Assembly (NCBI GenBank): GCA_949529445.1 | Contig: CATISA010000032.1 | Span: 1 to 55,072, forward strand | Origin: Alphaproteobacteria bacterium UBA4588 | Lineage (GTDB): Bacteria; Pseudomonadota; Alphaproteobacteria; Puniceispirillales; Puniceispirillaceae | DNA: 55,072 bases | Reading direction: 5' to 3' | Shown here: positions 16,440 through 24,896 of the stretch, piece by piece | Position numbering within the stretch: position 1 is the stretch's first letter | How the letters are laid out: each line of letters starts with the position of its first letter | The notes under the pieces: model-generated | What the model saw: the letters and a program-made list of their open reading frames with translations, nothing else | Database searches by the model: none | What the model was told of the DNA's origin: nothing | Position numbers and translations under genes: made by a program

Positions 16440-18461
16440 ATGAAAAAGTTAAAAATTTTTCTTGGTGACTTAAGTTACATTAATAAAGAAAATCGATTCA
16501 ATTTGTTTGTCCCCCTAAATATTGGATATATAGCTTCCTATTCTAAGAAGTGCTTTGGTGAGCAAGTTGAAATAATTTTATTTAAAGATCCAAACAAGCT
16601 TCTAGCTGCAATCGAAAGTGAAAAGCCTGATGTTCTTGGGCTTTCTTTTTCCTACTGGAATACTAAGCTAAACCACGTAGTTTCTCGAAAAGCAAAAGAA
16701 ATTTTAGACAACAATCTGATGGTCGTATGGGGTGGACCATCAGTTGATACAGACGCAGACCAACAGCTTGGACTTTTTCGAAGATTTCCTTTTGTGGATG
16801 CCTTTGTCACAAATGAAGGTGAACTTGGATTTGCGAATTTGATAGAAAAGCGCTTATCTAAAAATAGCAAGGAAATGTGGTCAGATCCAATTGATGGTGT
16901 TGTGCATCTTTATGGAGGCAGACTTTTCCAAGGTTTCAATATTGGGCTTTCTCTAGACCTAAGCACACTAGATTCCCCCTACCTTACAGGTATTCTAGAC
17001 CCTTTTTTAGGGGGTGATTTCCTTCCAATGTTGCAGACATCTAGACTATGCCCCTATACTTGCACATTCTGTGTTTCTGGGAAAAATAAAGGTAAATTAC
17101 GTGCCTTTCCTGACCAGCAGGTGATAGACGAAGTAAAATTTATTACTAAACACTTCCGTGATAAACCGCATCTGCCAATGCATATTGTTGATGAGAATTT
17201 TGGTATTCTCAAGCGTGATGCCGCTCTGTCTGATTTTATTTTGGAGACGTCAAAAAAGCACGGCTACCCCCAAGGGTTATTCTTTTATAATGACAAAAGA
17301 TTTAGTGAGACTGCGAAGCATGTCATTAATAATCTAGGTCATATGACACTTTATGGAATGGCCCTCTCATTGCAGACTGAAAATCCAGAAACGCTAAAAG
17401 AAATAAAACGCCGTAATCTTACATCAGAGCAAATTGATGAAGCTATCGCTTGGGCCGCTGAAAGAGGGTTGCCGTCAACTACCGAGTTGATTTTTGGGTT
17501 GCCGTATGAAACGAAAACATCATTTGTTTCTTTTCTTAACAACGCGCTAACTAGGGGTTTTGATTCGATACTTATTAATAATCTTTATATAGTCGACGGC
17601 ATTGAAATGGCACGAGAAGGCTACCGAGAGAAACATGAACTTAAAACCCGTTTTAGGCTTACGAGTGCTAATCAAGGGCTTATCGGTGGTGAGTTTTGCG
17701 CTGAATATGAAGAAGTTGTTGTTGGATCAAATTGCATTTCGTTAGACGATTTCAAGTTCATGCGTACATTGAATTTCATGTTCTATGGGATCTTTTCTCT
17801 TAATTTTTATAAGTGGTTTTTCCAGTTCGTTCGGCATTCAAATATTCCCATGGCAGATTTTATTGCTGAACTTATTAAACCGAAAGATGAAGATGAAAAG
17901 GACACACCTTGGAAAAACTTTATCAAGACCTTCGAAAAAGCAGCTATGGATGAATTGCACTCGTCACCTGAAGTTCTTCATGAGCATGCTTACAAGACGT
18001 TTACAGAAAATAAAAATCAAGTTTCAACGCCCTCTTTGCTTAATGTTTATTATGGCGCACAAATGATATGTCTGGATAACAAAGTCATTGAGGATGCTCT
18101 ATTTACAACTCTTAGAAAGTTTGTATCAGAAAAAGAGAACCCTGAGATATTTAAAACTGCAAAGTTTTTGATTGAAATATGTAAGTCTGAGAGAATTAAT
18201 ATTTTTAAAGACGAAAAGCCTAAGCCCGTGTTGACTACATTCGATTTGCCTAAATGGAAAAAAGATAAGTTCAAGCAGCCAATAACCAATTATAAGACAA
18301 AGCAATGCGAACTTGTGTTTTCAGAAAAGCCAGAATTTCTTATGAAGTTTCCAGAATTCAAAAAATCATTTTCAGACTTGGATGAGAAGAGCTTTTACTT
18401 CAACGCCTTGCAATTTATGGTGCCGCGAACGCAGCTACTATATGATGCTACGCTAAGATAA
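16440..18461 (+). CDS. Radical SAM protein with N-terminal B12-binding-like domain
   Basis: 673 residues. Residues ~1-130 have a cobalamin-binding-type Rossmann pattern (PLNIGYIASY, GLSFSYWN, VVWGGPSV), but the classic DxHxxG histidine motif is absent. A radical SAM domain follows with the 4Fe-4S cluster motif CPYTCTFC (~203-210), IVDENFGI and TELIFGLPYET. The last ~250 residues are Lys/Glu/Phe-rich with no domain I recognise. The gene is visibly AT-rich with A/T-ending codons compared with its neighbours, stands alone, and has a poor ribosome-binding site, suggesting recent transfer. Product and substrate unknown; such proteins often modify lipids, cell-surface sugars or natural products. 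Confidence 0.8.
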   Translation: MKKLKIFLGDLSYINKENRFNLFVPLNIGYIASYSKKCFGEQVEIILFKDPNKLLAAIESEKPDVLGLSFSYWNTKLNHVVSRKAKEILDNNLMVVWGGPSVDTDADQQLGLFRRFPFVDAFVTNEGELGFANLIEKRLSKNSKEMWSDPIDGVVHLYGGRLFQGFNIGLSLDLSTLDSPYLTGILDPFLGGDFLPMLQTSRLCPYTCTFCVSGKNKGKLRAFPDQQVIDEVKFITKHFRDKPHLPMHIVDENFGILKRDAALSDFILETSKKHGYPQGLFFYNDKRFSETAKHVINNLGHMTLYGMALSLQTENPETLKEIKRRNLTSEQIDEAIAWAAERGLPSTTELIFGLPYETKTSFVSFLNNALTRGFDSILINNLYIVDGIEMAREGYREKHELKTRFRLTSANQGLIGGEFCAEYEEVVVGSNCISLDDFKFMRTLNFMFYGIFSLNFYKWFFQFVRHSNIPMADFIAELIKPKDEDEKDTPWKNFIKTFEKAAMDELHSSPEVLHEHAYKTFTENKNQVSTPSLLNVYYGAQMICLDNKVIEDALFTTLRKFVSEKENPEIFKTAKFLIEICKSERINIFKDEKPKPVLTTFDLPKWKKDKFKQPITNYKTKQCELVFSEKPEFLMKFPEFKKSFSDLDEKSFYFNALQFMVPRTQLLYDATLR

Positions 18462-18499
18462 AGTTTAAATTGAGCGTTTTCCCCTTGATATAATTAAAA

Positions 18500-19522
18500 T
18501 TAGGAGGTTTTTATTTGCAGCTCTTTGTTTTGAGAGAAGCATAGCCGAGTCTGCTGATGATAGGGTCTGTCTGGAGTAATTTCTATTGAGGGGAAATGAG
18601 GCTGATGTGGCGCATCGGGGAGGGCTTGTGCTTCTAGGCAGAGGCCAGAAAAAGGGGCGTATCGTTTGCCATCATGTCCAGTAAGCCCGTCTTTAATGCC
18701 TTGCCCGGTATAGAATTGCAAGCCTGGCTGGTCACTCATCACAGTCATGCTAATGCCAGAATGACTGCTTGTGAGGGTGGCACGTTCACGAAGTATGCGA
18801 GGTACGTCATTATTTTCATTAATCCAGCAAAAACAATGGTCAATAGGATGTTCAGTGCCTGAAATGAGGGGGCTTAAGCTGCGAGTGGTGCGATAATCGA
18901 AGGTGGTATTGTTAACGCTTTCAATCCGCCCCGTAGGGATTTTTTCATTAGATATTGGCAGGTAGTGGGAGGTGTCAATCTGCAGGCTATGGTGACGAAA
19001 ATCTTCTGCATCATCGAGACAAAAATACGGATGGCTTGCAAGGTTGCAGAAACTTTTTTGATCTGTTTCAGCCTCTAGAGTCAGGACCAGTTCAGCGGCA
19101 TCTGTTACATGATAGTGACAGGATAATCGTAACGGCCCCGGAAATCCAAGATACCCATCATCTAAGGTCAGGGTAAGCCGCACACTAGCTTCGGTTTGGT
19201 CAACAATGGTCCAGGCTAGCCGTCCCGTTCCCAGCGCGCCGCCATGCAGCGTGTTCAGGTTATTTTCGTTCTTTTCAAAACTGAGCATTTTGCCGTCAAG
19301 TGTCGCTGTACCGCCGGCAATCCTATTTGCAACAGGACCTGCAATGGCCCCAAAATGACCGGAGCGCATGTGGTAATCTTTAGCGTCCGGAAACCCAAGC
19401 ACAAGGCTGTAGGGTATATCGGCCAGTCTTAGCTCACATAAACTTGCCCCGTAGGTAAGGATGCGGGCTTCCAATATTTTGCTGCGGATTATTGCTTCAT
19501 GACCGTTACTAGATGGGTTCAC
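18500..19522 (-). CDS. galM: Aldose 1-epimerase (mutarotase family)
   Basis: Interconverts alpha and beta anomers of aldohexoses. About 340 residues, the GalM size. Seen are NRIAGGTATLDG, NTLHGG, the catalytic His in CNLASHPYFCL, the D-rich middle strand, and the catalytic Glu in GLCLEAQALPD followed by HFPSIEITPD. No ATG fits the N terminus. The GTG at 19522 has AGGA 9 bases upstream and is preferred; an in-frame TTG at 19549 would add nine residues. It converges with the radical SAM gene. No sugar transporter or kinase neighbours suggest the pathway. Confidence 0.9.
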   Translation of the reverse strand: MNPSSNGHEAIIRSKILEARILTYGASLCELRLADIPYSLVLGFPDAKDYHMRSGHFGAIAGPVANRIAGGTATLDGKMLSFEKNENNLNTLHGGALGTGRLAWTIVDQTEASVRLTLTLDDGYLGFPGPLRLSCHYHVTDAAELVLTLEAETDQKSFCNLASHPYFCLDDAEDFRHHSLQIDTSHYLPISNEKIPTGRIESVNNTTFDYRTTRSLSPLISGTEHPIDHCFCWINENNDVPRILRERATLTSSHSGISMTVMSDQPGLQFYTGQGIKDGLTGHDGKRYAPFSGLCLEAQALPDAPHQPHFPSIEITPDRPYHQQTRLCFSQNKELQIKTS

Positions 19523-19805
19523 TGGGAAATTTCCTATCTGCAGAAACAAGTCTTTATTCTGCCTATATTAACAGCTGTTATTGAAGCAAATTTTTGCTCA
19601 CTTATTTTAAAATTATTATATTAAAGCAACTTAATGGTATTCCAATAGATTATGTGACATATTTTCAGCATATAGTAGTTGCATTTTTGAAAAATCGAAT
19701 GAAAACTTGTTTGTAGATTGCTTTTCCTTTGGTGAGGTCTTCAGGGGAAAACGTGACTTCCATTAAGTTGGCCTCCGTGAGAAAGATTTTAATAGGAGCG
19801 TTTTT

Positions 19806-20630
19806 ATGAGTAATGGTCTTGCCCCTCGTCCAGCGAATGAAGAGCGTCGCGTTCAGGCTGTTGTGAAAACAGGTCTTGTTGATTCGCCAAACCCTGATTT
19901 TTTTCAAGTTTATTGTGATTTAGCCAGCGATATTACTGGGTTTTCTATGGCAACTTTTAGTTTATTTGATGGAGAAATGCAGTGCGGAATGGCTGCAACG
20001 GGACGTGATGGCTGGGAAGCTGGCGGTAAAACGGAAAGAACTGAAACAAATCTGTGTTCCTATGTTTTGCTTGATAAAGAACCGCTATTGTTTAGCGATT
20101 CATGGTCTGAACCAGACTGGCAATGGCACCCGATGATAAAAGCCAGAAAAGCACCTCGAGCCTATGCTGGTTTTCCTGTGATTAATAAGGATAATTATGC
20201 CTTGGGCACATTATGTATGATGAATATGGAGCCAATGACTTTGTCAGAAGAGCAGATTGTGATGATCAAAAAAATCACTCAAAATCTAGCTCTTCTGCTT
20301 GATATTCAAACGGAGCAGAAAGAAATCACCTCTCATAAGATTCTTGATGCGCTAAAAGGATTTCAAGCTTATGACAGCTCTTTGACAATGGAAGATTTCA
20401 CAGCGTTCATTACATTATGCAGTGATATGCCGATTGCAGATATTCCTTCCACAAGCCTTCTTGACTCCGGCCTTATCTTCAGAGGGGAGAGCGGGGCCTT
20501 CTCACTCAGTGCAGGTGGCCGATCTTTACAGGGAGAAATGAAGCTACAAGCAAAGGTCATGAAAAAATTTAAGGTGGAGGGCGATGCAGCTGAATCACTG
20601 CTTAACGAAATGTTGACGGAGTTATCGTAA
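19806..20630 (+). CDS. GAF-domain sensor-like protein
   Basis: 274 residues. An N-terminal GAF domain (~25-165) shows the MATFSLFDGEMQ strand, TNLCSYVLL, and YAGFPVINKDNYALGTLCMMN, which is close to GAF domains found before histidine kinases and GGDEF proteins. There is no output domain. Residues ~180-274 (MEDFTAFITLCSDMP onwards) resemble no family I know. TAGGAG lies 9 bases upstream of the ATG. The following small gene starts one base after its stop, so the two form a tight operon ended by a strong hairpin at 20982. A ligand- or redox-sensing role is only inferred. Confidence 0.75.
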   Translation: MSNGLAPRPANEERRVQAVVKTGLVDSPNPDFFQVYCDLASDITGFSMATFSLFDGEMQCGMAATGRDGWEAGGKTERTETNLCSYVLLDKEPLLFSDSWSEPDWQWHPMIKARKAPRAYAGFPVINKDNYALGTLCMMNMEPMTLSEEQIVMIKKITQNLALLLDIQTEQKEITSHKILDALKGFQAYDSSLTMEDFTAFITLCSDMPIADIPSTSLLDSGLIFRGESGAFSLSAGGRSLQGEMKLQAKVMKKFKVEGDAAESLLNEMLTELS

Positions 20631-20631
20631 G

Positions 20632-20955
20632 ATGTATGCAAAAGTATATAATTTGAAATTCTCAGGGGTCTCAGAAGCAAAAATTGCTGCTACTTTTTGC
20701 TCGGACGCATTTGGTAAAAGGATAGTGTCCTGTAACATGAGGTCTCTCAATATATCGATTGGGCAATGTGGTAGCCTAACGATCCAAACAAAATTTGAAG
20801 AAAGTAAAGATTTGAAAACTTTTGAGAGGCATGCAGTGGAGACTTTTGATGATCTTCGCAAGACAATGGCCTATCGTGAGAACCATTATTCTGGTGTCTA
20901 TGTGTTCAATTTTGAAGCTGAGGCAACAGATACCTCTCTTGCTCTTAAGCATTAG
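20632..20955 (+). CDS. Hypothetical small protein coupled to the GAF protein
   Basis: 107 residues, unrecognised. The ATG begins one base after the TAA of the GAF gene (TAA-G-ATG), so translation is probably coupled and the products may interact. Predicted alpha/beta, soluble and without a signal peptide. Two cysteines lie in the N-terminal third (FCSDAFG and SCNMRS) and there is one further Cys (GQCGS). The tight spacing and the shared terminator immediately after it argue that it is real despite the lack of recognised homology. Confidence 0.6.
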   Translation: MYAKVYNLKFSGVSEAKIAATFCSDAFGKRIVSCNMRSLNISIGQCGSLTIQTKFEESKDLKTFERHAVETFDDLRKTMAYRENHYSGVYVFNFEAEATDTSLALKH

Positions 20956-20981
20956 TGCCGCTCTTTCTGAACTCCCGGTAT

Positions 20982-21011
20982 CAGTGGGCAATATCCCACT
21001 GTAAATTTTTT
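20982..21011 (+). terminator. Intrinsic terminator of the GAF operon
   Basis: Perfect 7-bp stem CAGTGGG (20982-20988) with CCCACTG (20995-21001), a 6-base loop, then TAAATTTTTT. It lies 27 bases after the stop of the small gene and 70 bases before the MttB start. Confidence 0.85.
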
Positions 21012-21083
21012 ATTGACGTTCTTTTTCGCTTCTGTTCAAGCTTCAGCATATTGGTTTGTAATAGATTTCGTTAGGGATGTGTT

Positions 21084-22640
21084 ATGGATGAGCTGAAGCC
21101 CTCAAGAACAGTGAAGCGAAGAAGTGGTGGACGGCTGGCGCGTCAGCAGGAACGGTCAAGCCCCCTTGCCGTGAATAGAAAGCCCATTAGGCCTGGCCTT
21201 CTTGGCGGAAGTTATCAGCCGCTTGCGCCAGATCAGATAGCAGCGATCAGCGACACGGTGTTTCAAATTCTTGAAGAAATTGGCCTTTCGCAGGCGCCGC
21301 AATCTGGCATTGACTATATGGTCACTGCCGGGGCTGTCTGCGGTAATGATGGTCGTGTTCGTTTCCCGCGTGCCTTGGTAGAAGATACAATTGCCATAGC
21401 CGCCCGTAATCTAACCCTCCATGCACACGACCCGGAACATGATCTTTTATTGTCAGGCGCGCGGGTGCATTTCGGGACAGCAGGTGCTGCCGTTCACGTT
21501 GTAGATATTAATAATCACAGCTACCGCGAGAGCCACCTCAAAGATATTTATGACGCGGCGCGTATTGTCCAGAATATGGATAATATTCATTTTTTTCAGA
21601 GGCCTATGGTAGCACGTGATATCCCAGATCCTGCTGATTTAGATTTGAATACTCTTTATGCTTGCCTGAAAGGTACAACAAAGCATGTGGGGACGAGTTT
21701 TACTGAAGCCTTTTTTATGGGCCCTGCTATTAGCATGCTTCATGATATTGCAGGGGGTGAAGATAAATGGCGCGCGCGGCCGTTTGTGTCTAACTCAAAC
21801 TGTTTTGTTGTTCCGCCATTGCGATTTGCTACGGAAAGCTGTCTGGTTATGGAGGAGGCGGTAAAAGCAGGTATGCCTGTATTGTTGCTGTCAGCCGGAC
21901 AGGCAGGAGCAACAGCTCCGGCAAGTATAGCTGGAGCGGTTGCGCAAGCCGTCGCCGAAGTGCTTGCAGGACTTGTCTATGTAAACGCCATGGTGCCGGG
22001 CTATCCTGCTATTTTGGGGACATGGCCCTTTGTGTCTGATTTGCGTACTGGCGCAATGTCTGGTGGTTCTGGCGAGCAAGGGTTGTTAACAAGCGCCTGT
22101 GCACAGATGATACGGCATTTTGACTTGCCAGGCGGGGCAGCATCTGGGATGGCGGATGCAAAGATGCCGGATGCACAATCAGGGTTTGAGAAGGGCAGTA
22201 CAGCGGTCATGGCGGGGCTATCAGGGCTTAATATGGTTTATGAAGCTGCCGGCATGCATGCCTCACTTCTTGGTTTTTGTCTTGAAAGCCTTGTGATTGA
22301 CAATGATATGCTGGGGCAATGTTTGAGGTGCGTGCGTGGTATCGAAGTAAATGAAAATACGCTTGGCTTTGATGTCATGAAAGATGTTTGTCTTGATGGG
22401 CCAGGGCATTATCTAGGTCATCAGCAAACGTTGAACCTGATGCAGACAGAATATGTCTATCCAGCTGTCAGTGACCGTTCTAGCCCAAAGGAATGGGAAG
22501 AAATTGGGAAACCTATTCTCACAGATGTTGCACAGAAAAGAGTGGCAGACATTTTAGAGAAATATCACCCTGTGCATATTTCCGCATCCTTGGATAGTGA
22601 GCTGCGAAGCCGGTATAAAATTTTATTGGATGACATCTAA
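21084..22640 (+). CDS. MttB-family (trimethylamine/glycine betaine-type) corrinoid methyltransferase, non-pyrrolysine
   Basis: 518 residues with the MttB TIM-barrel pattern (FQILEEIGLSQAPQ, TAGAVHVVD-like GTAGAAVHVVD, NIHFFQRPMVARDIP, GTTKHVGTSF, GSGEQGLLTSACAQM). Pyl-containing MttB proteins read through an amber codon; this frame has no internal TAG, so it belongs to the non-Pyl branch, whose characterised members demethylate glycine betaine and similar quaternary amines with a corrinoid protein. No corrinoid protein or activase gene is nearby. The N terminus is unusually basic (TVKRRSGGRLARQQERS). A role in betaine use, upstream of the DMGDH-like enzymes, is inference. Confidence 0.85.
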   Translation: MDELKPSRTVKRRSGGRLARQQERSSPLAVNRKPIRPGLLGGSYQPLAPDQIAAISDTVFQILEEIGLSQAPQSGIDYMVTAGAVCGNDGRVRFPRALVEDTIAIAARNLTLHAHDPEHDLLLSGARVHFGTAGAAVHVVDINNHSYRESHLKDIYDAARIVQNMDNIHFFQRPMVARDIPDPADLDLNTLYACLKGTTKHVGTSFTEAFFMGPAISMLHDIAGGEDKWRARPFVSNSNCFVVPPLRFATESCLVMEEAVKAGMPVLLLSAGQAGATAPASIAGAVAQAVAEVLAGLVYVNAMVPGYPAILGTWPFVSDLRTGAMSGGSGEQGLLTSACAQMIRHFDLPGGAASGMADAKMPDAQSGFEKGSTAVMAGLSGLNMVYEAAGMHASLLGFCLESLVIDNDMLGQCLRCVRGIEVNENTLGFDVMKDVCLDGPGHYLGHQQTLNLMQTEYVYPAVSDRSSPKEWEEIGKPILTDVAQKRVADILEKYHPVHISASLDSELRSRYKILLDDI

Positions 22641-22741
22641 TCTGGCTTAAGTGTTATTTTGTTGCTTTCTCTTTCGGCACAGACAGGCTATATGCTTGAA
22701 TATAGTTTACCGAAACCTAACCTATCGAAGGGCATGATAAT

Positions 22742-22840
22742 ATGAGCGAAACACTTGGTCTTTTTCTGGTAATTGGCTTTCCGCTGTGTCTTGTGATTAG
22801 CATTTGGGCTTTTGGTCGCTTTTCTCCTGAACCCAAATAG
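22742..22840 (+). CDS. Small single-pass membrane protein (32 aa)
   Basis: An ATG at 22742 opens a 32-codon frame ending in TAG at 22840. The peptide has a polar N terminus (MSETLG), one ~20-residue hydrophobic helix (LFLVIGFPLCLVISIWAFG) and a short polar tail (RFSPEPK). GAAGGG about 10 bases upstream is a good ribosome-binding site. Its stop directly abuts the stop of the convergent scaffold gene, so no sequence is wasted. The composition is typical of a real membrane mini-protein. Function unknown. Confidence 0.55.
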   Translation: MSETLGLFLVIGFPLCLVISIWAFGRFSPEPK

Positions 22841-23263
22841 CTAGGTCAGCGTATCTTCGGCTGGCGCGAGATGGCTGACGGCAGAAAACGCTAATAAAAC
22901 GCATTTATGTCTGTTTTTAATAGCTCTTACAGGGTGTAGTGCTTCTGCATCCTGTATGGGCACGTCTAATGTAGGCTGGGTGAGCCAGTCAGCCATTTGT
23001 GTACCAACCGTTATTAGCTCGTCACACGTCTTCTCAGGAGCAATAGAGGCAAGCAGTCCTGCACCTGCCTCGCACAAAGCACACCCTTTTACCGCAACGT
23101 AAACGCCTGTAATCACCTTGCCAGAAACCGACACTGTCAAGGTAACACGGTCTCCACAAATAGGATTATTTAGAGTTGCTGTAAGACCTGGCTGCGATAA
23201 CGGCGTAGATGCGCGGGCTTTTTGGGCGAGTAAAAGAAGTTTATCTTGATAAAGCGTATCCAT
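22841..23263 (-). CDS. NifU/IscU-like Fe-S cluster assembly scaffold (SufU type)
   Basis: 140 residues of the IscU/NifU N-terminal family. All three ligand positions are visible: NPICGDRVTL, GCALCEAGAGLLASI and NRHKCVLL, giving the conserved three Cys. It transfers or stores nascent Fe-S clusters. The second motif, Cys-Ala-Leu-Cys, and the shortened C terminus match the SufU-like subgroup more than classical IscU. No other isc or suf genes are near, and the gene stands alone on the minus strand upstream of a small membrane protein. Confidence 0.85.
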   Translation of the reverse strand: MDTLYQDKLLLLAQKARASTPLSQPGLTATLNNPICGDRVTLTVSVSGKVITGVYVAVKGCALCEAGAGLLASIAPEKTCDELITVGTQMADWLTQPTLDVPIQDAEALHPVRAIKNRHKCVLLAFSAVSHLAPAEDTLT

Positions 23264-23307
23264 AAGCGGTTCCTGTGTCCATCTGAGATGTGTCAGGATG
23301 AGGGGCT

Positions 23308-23439
23308 CTAGGCGCCCTTAAGCAGAAGATAAAGTGCCGCAACTGCTACAATATAAGTCAGAATAACCGTCCAGTGGATAGAATGATATTCATTCTCTTC
23401 TGGAACGCCTCTTGGGCGATTTGTTGTATTTGTTGCCAT
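23308..23439 (-). CDS. Small single-pass membrane protein (43 aa)
   Basis: 43 residues from the ATG at 23439: a polar, Asn/Thr-rich N-terminal half and a C-terminal membrane helix (WTVILTYIVAVAALYLLLKGA). GGGGG about 6 bases upstream of this ATG favours it over an in-frame start 19 codons earlier. It lies between the NifU-like gene and nhaA on the same strand, after the nhaA terminator hairpin. No family recognised. An accessory role in the envelope is all that can be said. Confidence 0.5.
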   Translation of the reverse strand: MATNTTNRPRGVPEENEYHSIHWTVILTYIVAVAALYLLLKGA

Positions 23440-23499
23440 TATATCCCCCGATATTGTCGACGTATTAAGATATGCCACATTAATACTGTCATACAAAAC

Positions 23500-23537
23500 A
23501 AGCAGGCATCATTCAAGTCTGGTGCTGATGCCTGCTT
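23500..23537 (-). terminator. Strong hairpin terminator downstream of nhaA
   Basis: Perfect 12-bp inverted repeat: AAGCAGGCATCA (23500-23511) with TGATGCCTGCTT (23526-23537), 14-base loop. On the minus strand it is followed by GTTTTGT and begins 8 bases after the nhaA stop; the plus strand also has ATTTGTTTT after it, so it may work both ways. Confidence 0.75.
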
Positions 23538-23544
23538 ATTTGTT

Positions 23545-24795
23545 TTAGGTAATTTTCTTCACACCAATGATTTTTGCAACAATCAGCGATAAGAATACTG
23601 CACCAAATGAAAAGAGTGCTCCCATTTTTGCTGCGTCCTGAACCAGGCCTGGGCCAAAAGCAACAGCCGAGATAAAGAGCGATACAGTAAAGCCAATCGC
23701 AGCCACAAAACCAATAATAATAAGGTCAATGAGGCGCATACTTTTCGGCAGGCCAAGGCGAAAGACAGAGACAGCGATAAATCCAAAAATGAAAATACCA
23801 AGCGGTTTACCGATGATGAGCCCGCCAAGAACAAGCCATGTTGCATCCCCTATTGAGGAGAACACAACGCCGGCATTGGCAAAACCAAACAACATGAGGA
23901 TAACCTCTACTGGTGCTTTCAGTGTATGTTCTGCTTGGTTAAGCATGTCCCCATCATGGGGCTCATCATTGCCAAACAAGCTGAATGCTGTATCAGCATG
24001 AGGCAGAGCTGGAACAATAGGTAGCAGGCCAAGAGCGGGGTGAATACCAGCTTCTTGGAAGCCAAACCAGCTCGCACAAGCAGCAATAACATATGGAATT
24101 AAGCCAAAACGCGCCCGCACAGTTGATGATACAGGGCGCGATGCCTGACCTTTATCAAGGATGCGTGGCAGCTTGTTAAACAAAAACCAAACGCTGATGC
24201 CTGCGCCAACAGAGAGCAGAAGCCATTCCAGATTTAGGTCGCCCTGCGGATAAAATACAGCAAGAATAATCAGGCCTGCGGCATCATCTGCAATGGCAAG
24301 AAGAAGTAGAAATCCGACAGCAGGATGCTTGGCACCAAAAATAATCCGACCAACAAGATATGAAAATGCAATGTCTGTTGCTGTTGGAATGGCCCAGCCA
24401 TTAGAGAGAAGGGCAAATTTACCAACCATGGCAGCGCCAAGAAGATAAACCGTGATAGGGCCAAACATACCGCCAGCGGTTGCAATAAGGGGCGTTAGGG
24501 CCTTTTTGCCGCGAAGGCTACCCGATTTGAGCGCCAAAGCCTCCCAAACTTCTTTACCTGCAATAGCAAAAAATAGCGCCATCAATACATCATTAATAAG
24601 GTAATGAAGGGTAAGCGTCCTGTGACCATCATGCAGATGACCAACTAGAGAATGCTCAATGAGCACCATATCAACGATATGATGATAACTATCAAAATCG
24701 ATATTTGCCCATGCAAGTGCGCCAAAGGCACCAACGACAAGCAAAACCGAGTATTCTTCGATAAAAGACCAAACAGAATTTTTTGAGGATGACAT
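23545..24795 (-). CDS. nhaA: Na+/H+ antiporter NhaA
   Basis: Electrogenic Na+/H+ exchange in the inner membrane, for pH and salt homeostasis in a sodium-rich habitat. About 416 residues with roughly 12 membrane segments. NhaA landmarks include NDVLMALFFAIAGKEV, ATAGGMFGP, GWAIPTATDIAFSYLVG (the unwound helix region) and LLLLAIADDAAGLIILAVFY with the adjacent Asp pair that binds Na+. ATG 24795 has AGGGG 8 bases upstream and is preferred over the in-frame GTG at 24831. Divergent from the deacetylase-like gene with a 101-base gap. Confidence 0.95.
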   Translation of the reverse strand: MSSSKNSVWSFIEEYSVLLVVGAFGALAWANIDFDSYHHIVDMVLIEHSLVGHLHDGHRTLTLHYLINDVLMALFFAIAGKEVWEALALKSGSLRGKKALTPLIATAGGMFGPITVYLLGAAMVGKFALLSNGWAIPTATDIAFSYLVGRIIFGAKHPAVGFLLLLAIADDAAGLIILAVFYPQGDLNLEWLLLSVGAGISVWFLFNKLPRILDKGQASRPVSSTVRARFGLIPYVIAACASWFGFQEAGIHPALGLLPIVPALPHADTAFSLFGNDEPHDGDMLNQAEHTLKAPVEVILMLFGFANAGVVFSSIGDATWLVLGGLIIGKPLGIFIFGFIAVSVFRLGLPKSMRLIDLIIIGFVAAIGFTVSLFISAVAFGPGLVQDAAKMGALFSFGAVFLSLIVAKIIGVKKIT

Positions 24796-24896
24796 ATATT
24801 TCGCCCCTAACTTACCAATTAAAAGTTTCACTACTAGATAACACTTTAGAAACGTTTACTATTCCCAAAATTCCAAATTGATGGCAGTTTTACCGC

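Noticed and set aside
21084-22640. Pyrrolysine-containing MttB
   Set aside because: The frame has no internal amber codon across its full length.
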